DNA of 42,802 nt from an uncultured Lactobacillus sp. (GTDB lineage: Bacteria > Bacillota > Bacilli > Lactobacillales > Lactobacillaceae). Shown in pieces: positions 29,307 through 39,500 of the stretch. The DNA is taken from assembly GCA_946482425.1 (NCBI GenBank), contig CAMLRO010000006.1:1-42802 (forward strand), in the 5' to 3' direction. The position numbers were made by a program, and so were the translations under genes. Below the pieces are notes generated by a model. It made no database searches. It saw only the letters and a list, made by a program, of their open reading frames with translations, and was not told where the DNA came from. Numbering within the stretch: position 1 is the stretch's first letter; every line of letters begins with the position of its first letter.

Positions 29307-30511
29307 GCATCTTCTTCTGCTTTATCTGCTAAAAACTTATCATTTGGGTAAATCGAAGTCACTTGTATGCCCGCCAGTGCACGTTCAATTAAGTCATCTA
29401 TATCCAGGCGATTTTCAAATTCACGTGCTTTTTCAATTTTTGGTTTTGTTTTTGGACGAGGAGGTGCGAAAATTGTACAACAATCTTCAAATGGCTGAAT
29501 TGACAAGTCAAATGTGCCAATCTTTTCTGCTAAATTGATGATTTCGGTTTTATCCATTGTAGCAACTGGTCTGACGACCGGTGTAGTGGTTACATCGTTA
29601 ATTGCTGCCATTGACTCTAAAGTTTGTGAAGCGACTTGCCCAACAGACTCACCATTAAAAATAGCCAATCCTCTTCTTTTAGCCCTGATTTTGTCAGCCA
29701 GCTGTAACATAAATCTTCTCTGCACAGTCATCAAATAGCCTTCGGGAATTTTTTCCTTAATGGTTTCCTGAATTTCTGCAAACGGTACTGCAATGAAATT
29801 AATTTTACCAGCATAATTAGCCAAAATACCGGTTAATTCTTTAGCTTTATTCAAAGCTTTTTCGGTAGTATATGGCGGACTGTAAAAATGCACCATATCA
29901 ATATCGACACCACGTTTTAAGGCCAGATAGGAAGCCACTGGCGAATCAATGCCTCCTGATAGCATCATGACGGCTCGACCACCAGTACCAACTGGCATCC
30001 CCCCAGCACCATGAAGCAGCTGGTTAGAAATGTAAACTGCATCTTTACGCACTTCAATTCTGAGTACAATGTCAGGATGTTTCATTTCTACTTTTAGATC
30101 ATCCATGTGTGAAAAAAGGTAGTCACCCACCATTTTATTCAATTCATTAGTATCATATAAAAACTGGTGGTCACTGCGTTTAGTGTTAACCTTGAAAGTC
30201 ATTCCTTTTTTAAAAGTTTCTTTCATTAAAGCAAGTGCAGTTTTTTCAATTTCCGCCAGCGTTTTTTCTACTTTAATTGTTGGTGAATAAGTTTGGATGC
30301 CAAAAACTTTTTTTAACCGTTGGTCGACCTCTTCAAAAGGAGCATCGTTTAAAACAATATGCATCCGATCATGGCGTGGGTGAATTTCAACCTGTGGAAA
30401 TTCACGCAGCACTTTAGTAACGTTACCGGCTAAGCGACCGATAAAATCTTTTCGGTTCTTTCCTTTTGTTGAAAGCTCACCGTAACGCACCATTATTTCA
30501 GTATATTTCAT
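29294..30511 (-). CDS. thiI: tRNA 4-thiouridine sulfurtransferase ThiI
   Basis: ThiI adenylates and thiolates U8 of tRNA, and in some bacteria aids thiamine thiazole synthesis. The 405-residue protein has an N-terminal ferredoxin-like and THUMP region (about 1-165) and the PP-loop SGGIDS at 185-190. It ends without the C-terminal rhodanese domain of the E. coli protein, as in Bacillus. Such short ThiI proteins take sulfur from a dedicated cysteine desulfurase, and one is encoded directly upstream with a 5-nt gap. Confidence 0.96.
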   Translation of the reverse strand: MKYTEIMVRYGELSTKGKNRKDFIGRLAGNVTKVLREFPQVEIHPRHDRMHIVLNDAPFEEVDQRLKKVFGIQTYSPTIKVEKTLAEIEKTALALMKETFKKGMTFKVNTKRSDHQFLYDTNELNKMVGDYLFSHMDDLKVEMKHPDIVLRIEVRKDAVYISNQLLHGAGGMPVGTGGRAVMMLSGGIDSPVASYLALKRGVDIDMVHFYSPPYTTEKALNKAKELTGILANYAGKINFIAVPFAEIQETIKEKIPEGYLMTVQRRFMLQLADKIRAKRRGLAIFNGESVGQVASQTLESMAAINDVTTTPVVRPVATMDKTEIINLAEKIGTFDLSIQPFEDCCTIFAPPRPKTKPKIEKAREFENRLDIDDLIERALAGIQVTSIYPNDKFLADKAEEDASLL

Positions 30512-30516
30512 AAAAT

Positions 30517-31674
30517 CTATTCTCCTAAATGATTAATTGGGGCAAAATGACGGTAAATTTTGTCAAAAACTTTGATAAACTCATCGGCTTCCGCAAGAGT
30601 ATTGGATTCATCAAAACTGAGACGAATTGCACTGGTAGCAATTTTATCATCAACATGCATTGCTACTAATGTGCTGGCTTGATCAACTTTAGTTGAAGAA
30701 CAGGCCGAAGTAGTGGAAGTGTAGATGTCATATTCTTCAAGTGTGTGAACTAAAGTTTCTCCCCTGATACCTTCAAGTGCAAAACATAAAATATGGGGCG
30801 CAAAATTGTCATTGACAGGAGAAAATATAGTAATGCCAGGCTTGCCCTGCAAATAATTTACTATTTTTTCTTTAATAGCAGCCTCTCTTGCAGCCTTTTC
30901 CTGCTCATTTTCTAAAAGTAAACGTACAGCCTTAGCCATTCCTGCTATCGCTGGCAAATTTTCTGTGCCAGATCTAAGACCTTTTTCCTGTCCACCACCA
31001 TCATGCAAGGGATCCAGCATTTTGCCTTCTTTTTTATAAAGGACACCAGTACCTCTTGGTGCGTGAAATTTATGGGCGGAAAGGCTGGAGAAATCAACAC
31101 GAGGAGTAAAAACTCGTGACCAAATATTTTTACCCAGTGCCTGGACATTATCAACGTGAAAACTTACAGTTGGATAGTTAGACAATAAATCACTGATCTC
31201 ATCAATCGGCTGAATTGAACCAATCTCATTATTGACACCCATTATTGAAACTAATGTGGTGTCAGAATCAAGAGCATTGCGCAAATCATTGACATTGACA
31301 CGCCCTTCTTTATCAACTGGCAAGTGAGTTACGCGAAAGCCGATGTATTCCAGCGCATTAAAAGCATTAGCCACAGAAGCGTGTTCAACACTCGATGTAA
31401 TGAGATGCTTGCCAAATTGCCGTTTTTGAAATGCTGTGCCTTTTATAGCCCAATTGTTTGATTCTGTACCGCCGGAAGTAAAGAAAATTTCATCCTGCTT
31501 TGTTCCCAAAAGATTAGCAATCTGTTTACGCGAGCTTTCCAAAAGTTGATAAGCACGGTCTCCCAATTTATGTAAACTAGATGGATTACCCCAAATAGTT
31601 TGTGCTACTTTATCATAAGTCGCTAAAACAGCAGGATCAATTTTGGTCGTGGCGCTGTTATCAAAGTAAATCAC
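30517..31674 (-). CDS. Cysteine desulfurase, NifZ-like, ThiI-associated
   Basis: A PLP-dependent cysteine desulfurase of 385 residues, the likely sulfur donor to ThiI, as NifZ is in Bacillus. The PLP lysine is Lys202 in LSAHKFHAP, with HVDNVQAL upstream; the active-site cysteine is Cys325 in TTSACSS. I chose the GTG at 31674 (product [10 protein letters not shown]) because GGAGGAG lies 7 nt upstream and family proteins begin this way. It is a different paralogue from the MnmA-linked desulfurase at 901-2052: the residues around the catalytic cysteine differ. A near-consensus promoter lies upstream. Confidence 0.94.
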   Translation of the reverse strand: MIYFDNSATTKIDPAVLATYDKVAQTIWGNPSSLHKLGDRAYQLLESSRKQIANLLGTKQDEIFFTSGGTESNNWAIKGTAFQKRQFGKHLITSSVEHASVANAFNALEYIGFRVTHLPVDKEGRVNVNDLRNALDSDTTLVSIMGVNNEIGSIQPIDEISDLLSNYPTVSFHVDNVQALGKNIWSRVFTPRVDFSSLSAHKFHAPRGTGVLYKKEGKMLDPLHDGGGQEKGLRSGTENLPAIAGMAKAVRLLLENEQEKAAREAAIKEKIVNYLQGKPGITIFSPVNDNFAPHILCFALEGIRGETLVHTLEEYDIYTSTTSACSSTKVDQASTLVAMHVDDKIATSAIRLSFDESNTLAEADEFIKVFDKIYRHFAPINHLGE

Positions 31675-31720
31675 GGAATTTCTCCTCCAATACACTACAA
31701 GGTCAGCTATTAACTTATAA

Positions 31721-31749
31721 ATTGTAACTTAAAATAAACTCAGCTTCAA
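31721..31749 (-). promoter_or_regulatory. Promoter of the desulfurase-thiI unit
   Basis: TTGAAG, exactly 17 nt, TACAAT on the minus strand, about 47 nt before the GTG start. Confidence 0.75.
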
Positions 31750-31767
31750 TTATTTATTCATTAGCAA

Positions 31768-31803
31768 TAAAAAAGCCTTAAAATCATTTACAAATTTTAA
31801 AGC
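31768..31803 (-). terminator. Terminator of ezrA
   Basis: AGCTTTAAAAT pairs with ATTTTAAGGCT (with a G-U pair), then TTTTTTATTG on the minus strand. It lies about 30 nt after the ezrA stop. Confidence 0.88.
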
Positions 31804-31833
31804 TGAAATCTTTCAACAAAAAGTTAGCAGTAT

Positions 31834-33552
31834 TTATTCATTGTTTTTCTTATCAGAATAATATAAATTTTCTAAACGCTGATACGAACCCGGTTCCACT
31901 TTTTCAATAGCAGTTGCAATGGTATCAAGAGCATCCTTATAATTATAATCTTGCTCATAAAGATCCATTGCTTTTTTCTGAGCATTTTGTATTGAACCAT
32001 TGTCAGAATATTTGTTTGAATACTGCAAGGTTAGTTGAACTAAATCTGCAGAATTAATGATGTCATCTGCTTCTCTTTTTAATCTTTCAACGTCATCAGA
32101 AATTTGGATTAATTCCTGAGAAATTTTTTCCATATTCAGACGAACTTGACCCAATTCTTTTGCTACATGGCCGATTTCATTAACAACTAACGTATACATT
32201 TGAACAAAAGCATCTGGATTACCCGGCAAATTTTTACGTTCTAACCGCCGGTAAACTAAAGACACTTCTTGTTTAAACCGATTGATTGAATCATTAGCGA
32301 CATTTTCTGAATCATAAAGACCATCGACGTCTTGCGACATTGTCTTTTGCTGGTTGCTAATTTCACGTAGACGGTCGAGCATACTTAGCCATGATGCTTT
32401 AATTTGTGAATAAACGCCCTTGCCATCAGCAACATTCTGCGTGTCAACTGTATATTGCCGCTCCATGTCGTTGACTTCCTGCTCTAGTTGCCTACTGGTA
32501 GCAAGCTCATTATGCGTAAGCTCGTAACTCTCATCAATATGACGCAATTTAGCCACCAAGTTTTTGGACTCAACCTGTTCATGAGCAAGCAGTCTTTGGA
32601 TTTTGTCCTGATTTTCTTCTACAAAAGGTCTTGCCTTATATTCATTAGCCAAAGTATCGTAAAGAGTAGCAATCTCTTTTTTAATTTTTGCGATTTCTGT
32701 GTTCAAATCAGATACTTTTAATTCCGTCAATAATTTGCCTGCATCGGCCACTTGACCGCGAATTTTTTTAATCTCGGCTAAAACGTCAACTTGAGTTATA
32801 TAATATTTTGAAGACATCATCTTCTTATAACTATTAGAAAGTTCATCCAGTTGGTCTTTAAAAACAGTATCAATTTGGTGACGCCCATTTCTAACTTCAG
32901 GTAAAACTGAACTGATATTCGTCAAAGCTACTTTAATCTTTGACAAAATGCGTTTTGCTTCAACCTGGTCTCCTTGAGCAGTCAGACTCTTAGCTTCAGA
33001 AAAGTCAGTTTCCATATTAGTCAAATCAGTTTCAATTTTATCAAGTGCAGTGCCGTATTCGTACGAATTGGCCAAAACACCCTTACGCAATTCTTTAAAC
33101 TGACTGAATAAGTCATTATACTGTTTTTGGTTTTCACGGTTGGATTCAAGCAATTCGGTAAAAACTTCCTTTGTGTTTTTAGCGTCTTTATAGGTTGAAC
33201 CCATGATTTTCTGAGCCTGTTTGATATTTTGGTGGGCTTTGAAGAGCTGATAGTGTGAGGTTTGGTCAGCAGCTTGTTCAAGAAAATTCTGTACAGCAGG
33301 AATTTTTTTAGTGGATGCCTGCTCATAGCTTTTACGCCAGGTAGTCAGCGTGGTCAGACTCTCACCAGCTAAATCCATTTTATCCAGATTAATAATATCT
33401 GTTTCTAAATGCATTTTATCAATTTTAGTAATCAAATCGTCCAATTCAAGAATCTGCCTTAATTGGCGTCGATTGACTATGATCATAAGTGCTATAATTA
33501 TAATAATGATTAAAATTGCAATGATTACAACTATGGATTGAGTCGATGACAT
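31834..33552 (-). CDS. ezrA: Septation ring formation regulator EzrA
   Basis: EzrA is a membrane-anchored spectrin-like protein that limits Z-ring formation to midcell and helps PBP placement. It has 572 residues: an N-terminal transmembrane segment at about 7-26 with almost no residues outside, a basic NRRQLRQ stretch after it, then long helical repeats to the C-terminus. Length and layout match the family. It has its own extended -10 promoter and terminator, so it appears monocistronic. It is divergent from rpsD. Confidence 0.96.
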   Translation of the reverse strand: MSSTQSIVVIIAILIIIIIIALMIIVNRRQLRQILELDDLITKIDKMHLETDIINLDKMDLAGESLTTLTTWRKSYEQASTKKIPAVQNFLEQAADQTSHYQLFKAHQNIKQAQKIMGSTYKDAKNTKEVFTELLESNRENQKQYNDLFSQFKELRKGVLANSYEYGTALDKIETDLTNMETDFSEAKSLTAQGDQVEAKRILSKIKVALTNISSVLPEVRNGRHQIDTVFKDQLDELSNSYKKMMSSKYYITQVDVLAEIKKIRGQVADAGKLLTELKVSDLNTEIAKIKKEIATLYDTLANEYKARPFVEENQDKIQRLLAHEQVESKNLVAKLRHIDESYELTHNELATSRQLEQEVNDMERQYTVDTQNVADGKGVYSQIKASWLSMLDRLREISNQQKTMSQDVDGLYDSENVANDSINRFKQEVSLVYRRLERKNLPGNPDAFVQMYTLVVNEIGHVAKELGQVRLNMEKISQELIQISDDVERLKREADDIINSADLVQLTLQYSNKYSDNGSIQNAQKKAMDLYEQDYNYKDALDTIATAIEKVEPGSYQRLENLYYSDKKNNE

Positions 33553-33575
33553 ATTTTTCCTCCAAAACTACCCCA

Positions 33576-33584
33576 ATTATACCA
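33576..33584 (-). promoter_or_regulatory. Extended -10 promoter of ezrA
   Basis: TGGTATAAT on the minus strand, about 24 nt before the ezrA start. A TTGCCC upstream is 20 nt away, too far for a good -35. Confidence 0.7.
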
Positions 33585-33765
33585 AACTTCTACATTATTG
33601 TGGGCAAGAGTTTTTTAAACTAGCATATTTCATTATGCTATAAAAATTGATATGCAGTATTGATAAATGCTACCTTACTTTTAAACAAAATATTGACTTT
33701 TACATGTCTTTATAAACCAAATTTTCTTTTTCTTCCTATAATAATTAAAGCAATCAATGTTTTCC

Positions 33766-33794
33766 TTGCTTTAATAAGTCAATACAACTATAAT
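33766..33794 (+). promoter_or_regulatory. Promoter of rpsD
   Basis: TTGCTT, 17 nt, TATAAT. It gives a leader of about 175 nt before the rpsD start, far longer than translation needs. Confidence 0.85.
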
Positions 33795-33799
33795 ATAGA

Positions 33800-33974
33800 A
33801 CGTGTAAAATATTTGCAGCTATAAGTGGCAAGAACGTCAACATCTTAATACGTTTTAGTGAACGAGTAACCGACGCTGCAATAGGCGAAAATGAAAATTA
33901 AGATGCACGAATGTTAAACTTATACGTAATTATTTTACTCCAAAAACTGTTATCAGATTTTATTGGAGGATTTT
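33800..33974 (+). promoter_or_regulatory. Candidate autoregulatory S4 leader of rpsD
   Basis: The transcribed leader is about 175 nt. CATCTTAAT (33841-33849) pairs perfectly with ATTAAGATG (33897-33905), enclosing a small hairpin CGTT..AACG (33851-33864) and a GC-richer segment. Ribosomal protein S4 represses its own leader in Firmicutes, so this is the likely role; I have not matched it to a covariance model. The rest of the 33553-33974 gap holds the ezrA promoter, an inverted repeat at 33621-33640 and AT-rich sequence with nothing else recognised. Confidence 0.65.
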
Positions 33975-34586
33975 ATGTCAAGATATACAGGTCCAAGTTG
34001 GAAACGTTCCAGAAGATTAGGAATTTCACTTTCAGGTACTGGCAAGGAGCTTAGCCGTCGTAACTACGCTCCTGGTCAACACGGTCCTAATTCACGTGGT
34101 CGTTTATCAGAATACGGCGAGCAATTGCACGAAAAGCAAAAGTTACGTTGGATGTATGGTTTAAACGAGCGTCAATTTAGAACTTTGTTCAAACGTGCTG
34201 GTAAGATCCGTGAAGGTGAACACGGTACTAACTTTATGGCTTTGCTTGAATGCCGTTTAGACAGCATTGTTTACCGTTTAGGTTTTGCTACTACAAGAGA
34301 ACAAGCAAGACAATTGGTTAACCACGGTCACATTACTGTTGACGGCAAGCGTGTTGATATTCCTTCATACGAAGTCAAGGTTGGTCAAACCATTGGCCTC
34401 AAGGAAAAGTCAAAGAACTTGCAACAAGTTAAGGATGCATTAGAAGCAGTTGTATCCCGCCCATCCTTTGTTTCATTTGATGATAACAAAGTAGAAGGTT
34501 CGCTTGTTCGTCTTCCAGAACGTGATGAAATGGAACCAGAAATTAACGAAGCTCTAGTTGTTGAATACTACAACAAGTTACTTTAA
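33975..34586 (+). CDS. rpsD: 30S ribosomal protein S4
   Basis: S4 is a primary 16S rRNA-binding protein of the small subunit. The 203 residues begin [16 protein letters not shown], typical for Bacilli, without the N-terminal zinc cysteines. The S4 RNA-binding domain is at about residues 93-155 ([13 protein letters not shown], then [11 protein letters not shown]). The ATG at 33975 is used; TTGGAGGA just before it is the ribosome-binding site, which rules out the longer frame. Codon choice is strongly biased, as expected for a highly expressed gene. Its own promoter, leader and terminator make it a separate unit. Confidence 0.98.
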   Translation: MSRYTGPSWKRSRRLGISLSGTGKELSRRNYAPGQHGPNSRGRLSEYGEQLHEKQKLRWMYGLNERQFRTLFKRAGKIREGEHGTNFMALLECRLDSIVYRLGFATTREQARQLVNHGHITVDGKRVDIPSYEVKVGQTIGLKEKSKNLQQVKDALEAVVSRPSFVSFDDNKVEGSLVRLPERDEMEPEINEALVVEYYNKLL

Positions 34587-34601
34587 TTTCTACATTTTCA
34601 C

Positions 34602-34635
34602 AAAACCCCTTTCCTACTTGGAGAGGGGTTTTTTG
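34602..34635 (+). terminator. Terminator of rpsD
   Basis: AAAACCCCTTTC pairs with GAGAGGGGTTTT (one G-U pair), followed by a T run, 15 nt after the stop. Some read-through may supply the next gene, which has no clear promoter of its own. Confidence 0.92.
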
Positions 34636-34658
34636 CTACCCGAAAGGAAATTTCACTG

Positions 34659-35126
34659 ATGACTGAAGATTTAAACACCAGAGTTTCAAATGCTGCACAA
34701 GGCATTACGCCACAGACAAAACCGGATGAACGCAGAAGATTTTTAGGGTCTCTGCGAGAACGAGTTTTGGTTAGAATGACTAATGCTGAAGTGCAGGATC
34801 CCAAATTAACCAACCTTTTTTTACAACATTTCAAGGACTATGCCGGTTACAATATCCTGATAAACGGTAATTTACATGATAATTTTGTTAATCAGGTAGA
34901 AACTTATTGTAGCAAATACGAAACTTCTTTTACCATTGTTAATAACGAGACAGCTAAAACGGGGCCTGATGATTCAGCAATTTTAGTGGTAGCTTCCAGT
35001 GCCATTAATAAAATGCGCATTGAAATAAGTCAAGTTTATCCACCAGAAATGCCTAAAGCCCAGCTTGCTGATCCAAATCAAAAAAAGGCTGGCTTTTGGC
35101 ACCGGCTTTTCCACGGAGACAATTAA
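34659..35126 (+). CDS. YueI family protein (DUF1694)
   Basis: A 155-residue cytoplasmic protein. The segment KPDERRRFLGSLRERVLVRMTNAEV is the hallmark of the YueI/DUF1694 family of Firmicutes. Its function is unknown. The C-terminus adds a basic aromatic end (WHRLFHGDN). AAAGGA lies upstream of the ATG. The stop codon abuts the ATG of rarA, so the two are translated together. Confidence 0.85.
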   Translation: MTEDLNTRVSNAAQGITPQTKPDERRRFLGSLRERVLVRMTNAEVQDPKLTNLFLQHFKDYAGYNILINGNLHDNFVNQVETYCSKYETSFTIVNNETAKTGPDDSAILVVASSAINKMRIEISQVYPPEMPKAQLADPNQKKAGFWHRLFHGDN

Positions 35127-36428
35127 ATGAAGCCATTAGCTTATAGAATGAGACCGCAAAATTTGAATGAAGTTGTTGGTCAACAACATTTAATTGGTCC
35201 CGGAAAAATTATTCGGAGAATGGTCGAAGCCAAAATGCTATCTTCTATGATTCTTTATGGCCCCCCTGGAATCGGCAAAACAAGTATTGCCAGTGCTATT
35301 GCCGGCTCCACTAAATATGCCTTTCGCCAGCTTAACGCTGCCACTGATAGCAAAAAGCAGTTAGAACAAGTAGCAGCTGAAGGAAAATTAAGTGGAACTG
35401 TCATACTGTTACTAGACGAAATTCATCGGTTAGATAAAACGAAACAGGATTTTCTCCTGCCACTTTTAGAATCAGGACAAATTATTTTGATTGGGGCGAC
35501 AACTGAAAACCCCTATATTGCTATCTCCCCCGCTATTCGTTCTCGCTGTCAGATTTTTGAACTAAAACCACTGGCAAAAGAAGACGTAAATAAGGCAATT
35601 GACCGTGCGCTTATTGATGATAAAAATGGTTTGGGGAAATACCATGTAAAATTAACTAATGATGCCAAAGAATTATTGGTGCAAAAAGGCAACGGTGATT
35701 TACGCGCCACATTAAATGGACTGGAACTGGCAGTGCGCTCAACCAAGCAGGAAATGATTGCAGCTGGTCAAAATGATGAAGATGAAATAACTATTAATCA
35801 AGATGAGATGGCAAATTCGATTCAGTTACGCAGCCAAAACTTTGACGCCAAAGGTGACGGTCATTACGATTTAGTATCTGCTTTTCAAAAGTCAATTCGT
35901 GGTTCTGATACGGATGCAGCTTTGCATTATTTGGCCAGATTAATTGAATCAGGAGATTTAGTCGCAATCTGCCGACGATTAAGTGTAATTGCCTATGAAG
36001 ATATCGGTCTGGCAAACCCTGCTGCCGTGCAACACACACAAATTGCCATTCAAGCAGCAAAGAATCTGGGATTTCCAGAAGCCCGCATCCCCTTAGCTAA
36101 TGCAGTAATAGAATTGGCATTATCGCCAAAGAGCAATAGTGCTATTAGTGCCATTGATTCAGCCTTGCAAGATGTAAAAAATAAAGATTATGGCGCAATA
36201 CCAGCAGACTTAAAAGATACTCATTACTCTGGTGCCACAAAATTAGGTCATGGCAAAGGTTATATTTACCCTCACTCTTTTGCAAGCGATTGGGTACCAC
36301 AACAGTATCTACCAGATAAACTGGTTGGGAAAAAATATTTTCAACCTAAAGGTAATTCTAAAATTGAAAAAGGATTAAAAAAACAATACGAAACTTTGCA
36401 TGAAATGCAAAAAAATGGTTTAAAATAA
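35127..36428 (+). CDS. rarA: Replication-associated recombination protein RarA
   Basis: RarA (MgsA) is a AAA+ ATPase of the clamp-loader type acting at stalled forks. It has 433 residues: Walker A GPPGIGKT at 45-52, Walker B LLLDEIH at about 94-100, sensor-1 GATTENP, an arginine finger in IRSRCQIFEL, and the C-terminal MgsA domain with AICRRLSVIAYEDIGLANP and DLKDTHY. The gene starts immediately after the YueI stop. It is ended by a bidirectional terminator shared with the surface protein gene beyond. Confidence 0.95.
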   Translation: MKPLAYRMRPQNLNEVVGQQHLIGPGKIIRRMVEAKMLSSMILYGPPGIGKTSIASAIAGSTKYAFRQLNAATDSKKQLEQVAAEGKLSGTVILLLDEIHRLDKTKQDFLLPLLESGQIILIGATTENPYIAISPAIRSRCQIFELKPLAKEDVNKAIDRALIDDKNGLGKYHVKLTNDAKELLVQKGNGDLRATLNGLELAVRSTKQEMIAAGQNDEDEITINQDEMANSIQLRSQNFDAKGDGHYDLVSAFQKSIRGSDTDAALHYLARLIESGDLVAICRRLSVIAYEDIGLANPAAVQHTQIAIQAAKNLGFPEARIPLANAVIELALSPKSNSAISAIDSALQDVKNKDYGAIPADLKDTHYSGATKLGHGKGYIYPHSFASDWVPQQYLPDKLVGKKYFQPKGNSKIEKGLKKQYETLHEMQKNGLK

Positions 36429-36443
36429 TATAATTTTTTCTAT

Positions 36444-36491
36444 AAAAAAATGCCGCAATTGTTATCTCAAACAATTGTGGCATTCTTTTTT
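36444..36491. terminator. Bidirectional terminator between rarA and the surface protein gene
   Basis: AATGCCGCAATTGTT pairs with AACAATTGTGGCATT, with an A run before and a T run after, so it works in both directions for the two convergent genes. Confidence 0.93.
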
Positions 36492-36505
36492 AGTTAGGGA
36501 ATTAA

Positions 36506-39500
36506 CTATCCTTTAACATTTGCTTTCTTTATAAATTTACTGGTAGTAACAGTATAATACTTTTTACCTTTAATCCTGACTGGTGTTCCGTAAGTATTTA
36601 CAGACTTATTCTTCTTCAGTACTTTCTTACCTAGACGATTACCATATTTACTGTATACATAGGCATTATGCTTCAATTTCAGTTTCTTGGCATCGATATT
36701 TCCTGCAGCTATATACAAGCCATTTTCAAGTGCATAATATGCTCTCTTATTGATAACTTTTTGAGTTGAAACATCAACCGTGGAACCAGCATTTATTACC
36801 AAGCCGTTTGCCCGAACACCATTTTCATCATAAAGATAGGCATTGTGCATTACCTTTTTGTTGATAATTACTTGAGATTGATCAGCTGCAGCATCTTCTT
36901 TTGCTTTCTTTACAGTTGTTTTTGCCTTATGACTTGTGAAGTTTGCTGCCTTGACGAAACGATTTTTGGCAACAATATAGTATTTCTTGCCTCGAATCAT
37001 AACAGAGCTGCCATAAGTCCTAACTGCCTTACCGGCTTTAAGCTTACCATATTTTCTGACACGTTTGCCGTATTGATTATAAATGTAAGCATTATGATGT
37101 AATTGTTTAGCGGTACCTTTGACATTGCCAGCCGCAACATAGTATTTCTTACCGTTTGCTCCCTGGTCTACTAAAACATAATATTGTCTATTATTGATTG
37201 TCTCAGTACCAATCGTTTCAAGTATCGAACCAATCCCTAAGATAACTCCATTGGCACGATGAGCGCTATTATCATACAGATAGGCATTGTGGTTTAGAAC
37301 AACTCTTACTGTCTTAGCTGTTTCCTTGCCGTTTTCTAGCGTATTAGGAGTCTGGTTGTTTTGATTGTTATCAGGATTAGTATTAGTTATATTCGTGATC
37401 TGATTGCTACCGCCACCCGAATTAATAATGTTGGTAACATTCACATTTGTATCAGTTGCATCACGATATAGTTGATCTATACCATCATTACGCTTTTGGG
37501 TAATGAGTTCGCTTACTGCTGGACTTTCTTTTATGCGATTATATGCTTCATCAAAATCTTTTTGAATTTGCTGCTTTATCTTATCCTTAACAGTGGAACT
37601 GTAATCAGTATTACTGTCTACAATATTGTCAGCAGCTGTCTTTGCATCAGATAAAGCTCCGTTAGCAATTAATTTTTCACCAGCGAGTTCAGTTGCTAAA
37701 TCTGTTGGATTAGAATTAAGATCCTTTTTGGCTTCTTCATAATTCTTATCGGTCTGATCATGATTAACATTTGAACCAAATTTTTGTAACTTGTCAATTG
37801 CAGACTTATGAGCTTTAGCAAGACGTTCAAGCAAAACATCCGGATCATGCTGCAGAACATTTTCACCTTCTTGACTATCAGCAATCGATTCACTGATAAT
37901 CTTGTTGACGGCATCATTACGGATAGTATCTATACCTTCTGTATCCGAAGGTTTATCTAATGTACCCGACTGATTTTTAGATCCGTTTGCTTCAAGTACA
38001 TCTTTTTCAATTTGATTCTTTAAAGCCTTCTTTTCATTATCGGTATAATCAGTACCATCCTTATGTTTTAGACTATCAACTCGTGTTTTTGCGTTTGTAC
38101 CGGTATCACGAACCTCGCCTTTAGCTAATTCCCTTTCGGCTGCTATTTCTTTTGCGTTAACCTCTTCAACCGATTTACCAGTGATGTCCTTATTAGAGTT
38201 AAATGCCTTATCAACTTCGGTGGTCGTAGCGCTATCACTGAATTCCTTCTTCAGTCTGGCAACAGCTTCTTTGTATTTTTTCTCAAACTCATCATTTGCA
38301 TACTTAATAGCATTTTCTAAGTCTGTCTTTTCACTATCCTGAATTGCTTTTATCTTGTTAATTGCATTTTCAGTAATTTTTTCAATTTTTGCAACAGTTT
38401 CTGCGTCTTCAATATCACTATTAGCTTGAGTTACAATATCTGTAACGGCAGCTTGTCCCTTAGGACTTAAGACTTTATTTGCCTCTACAGCAGCATCGTG
38501 AATCTTATCTTTACCTGCTATTTTTGCAAAAGAGACCTCGGCATTAGTAGCAATTGTATTGAAATCTTGTTTTGCGTTACTTACTGCAGCATTAATAGCA
38601 TCTACATTTGTAGCATTATCAATTTTATCTTCTGCAGCAATCCTGGCATCATTGATAGCTTTAATAGCAGCATCGTACTCATCTTTTTTAGCAGTTCTTT
38701 CAGCTTCGGTTAATTTTTCATAAGCTTTTTTGACACGATCAAGCGCGGCAGCTGCATCTACTTCAATTGTATCTCTGCCACTGCTTTTAGCATTAGACAA
38801 GTCATTATTTTCTTTATTGTCAGCTGCATTTTTAATTTGCTTAATTTCGTCGATAATATATTCCTGAATCTTGGTCACATCGTGAATGGTTTTAGCCCAG
38901 TCAACGGTTGTCTCCTTAATAACCTCATCAACAGCATTCCGATCTTTCGGGTCCTTTAAATTCTGTTTGACAATATCACTTATTTGTTGAATAATTTCTT
39001 TTGCTGCCTCCTTGGCAAATTCTAGTGAAGTATCATCTGCTACACCATTAATCTTATCAATTCCGGTTTTAGATATAGTGCTTACAGCATTTTTATCTGT
39101 AGCACTTGAAATTGCTGTTTCAGCATCATTTTTAACTTTTTCAATAGTTTCTAATGCAGTTTCAAGTTTGTCTTTTTCTTTATCTAGGCCATTAGTGTCC
39201 AAGTGATTAAATTCATCTCCAACTTTATTCTTGGCATTTTCGGCTGCATTTTCAACTCTTATTTTCTCAATAAGTTTAGCCCTTTCAAGATCAGTTAAAT
39301 AAGCTGCTTGCTCAATCGCATCAATAGCAGCTTCTCCGGCTTTTTTAGCCGCATCCACCCTCTCAACAGTAGGTTGCTGTTCAACTATATTTTTGGCATC
39401 ATCACGAGCCTGACTGATTGCATTTTTTGCTTTCTCTTTATCATCTTCTGATAAATTAGAATTATTGATATTTTCAGTTGCTTTTTGTGCATAATCATCA

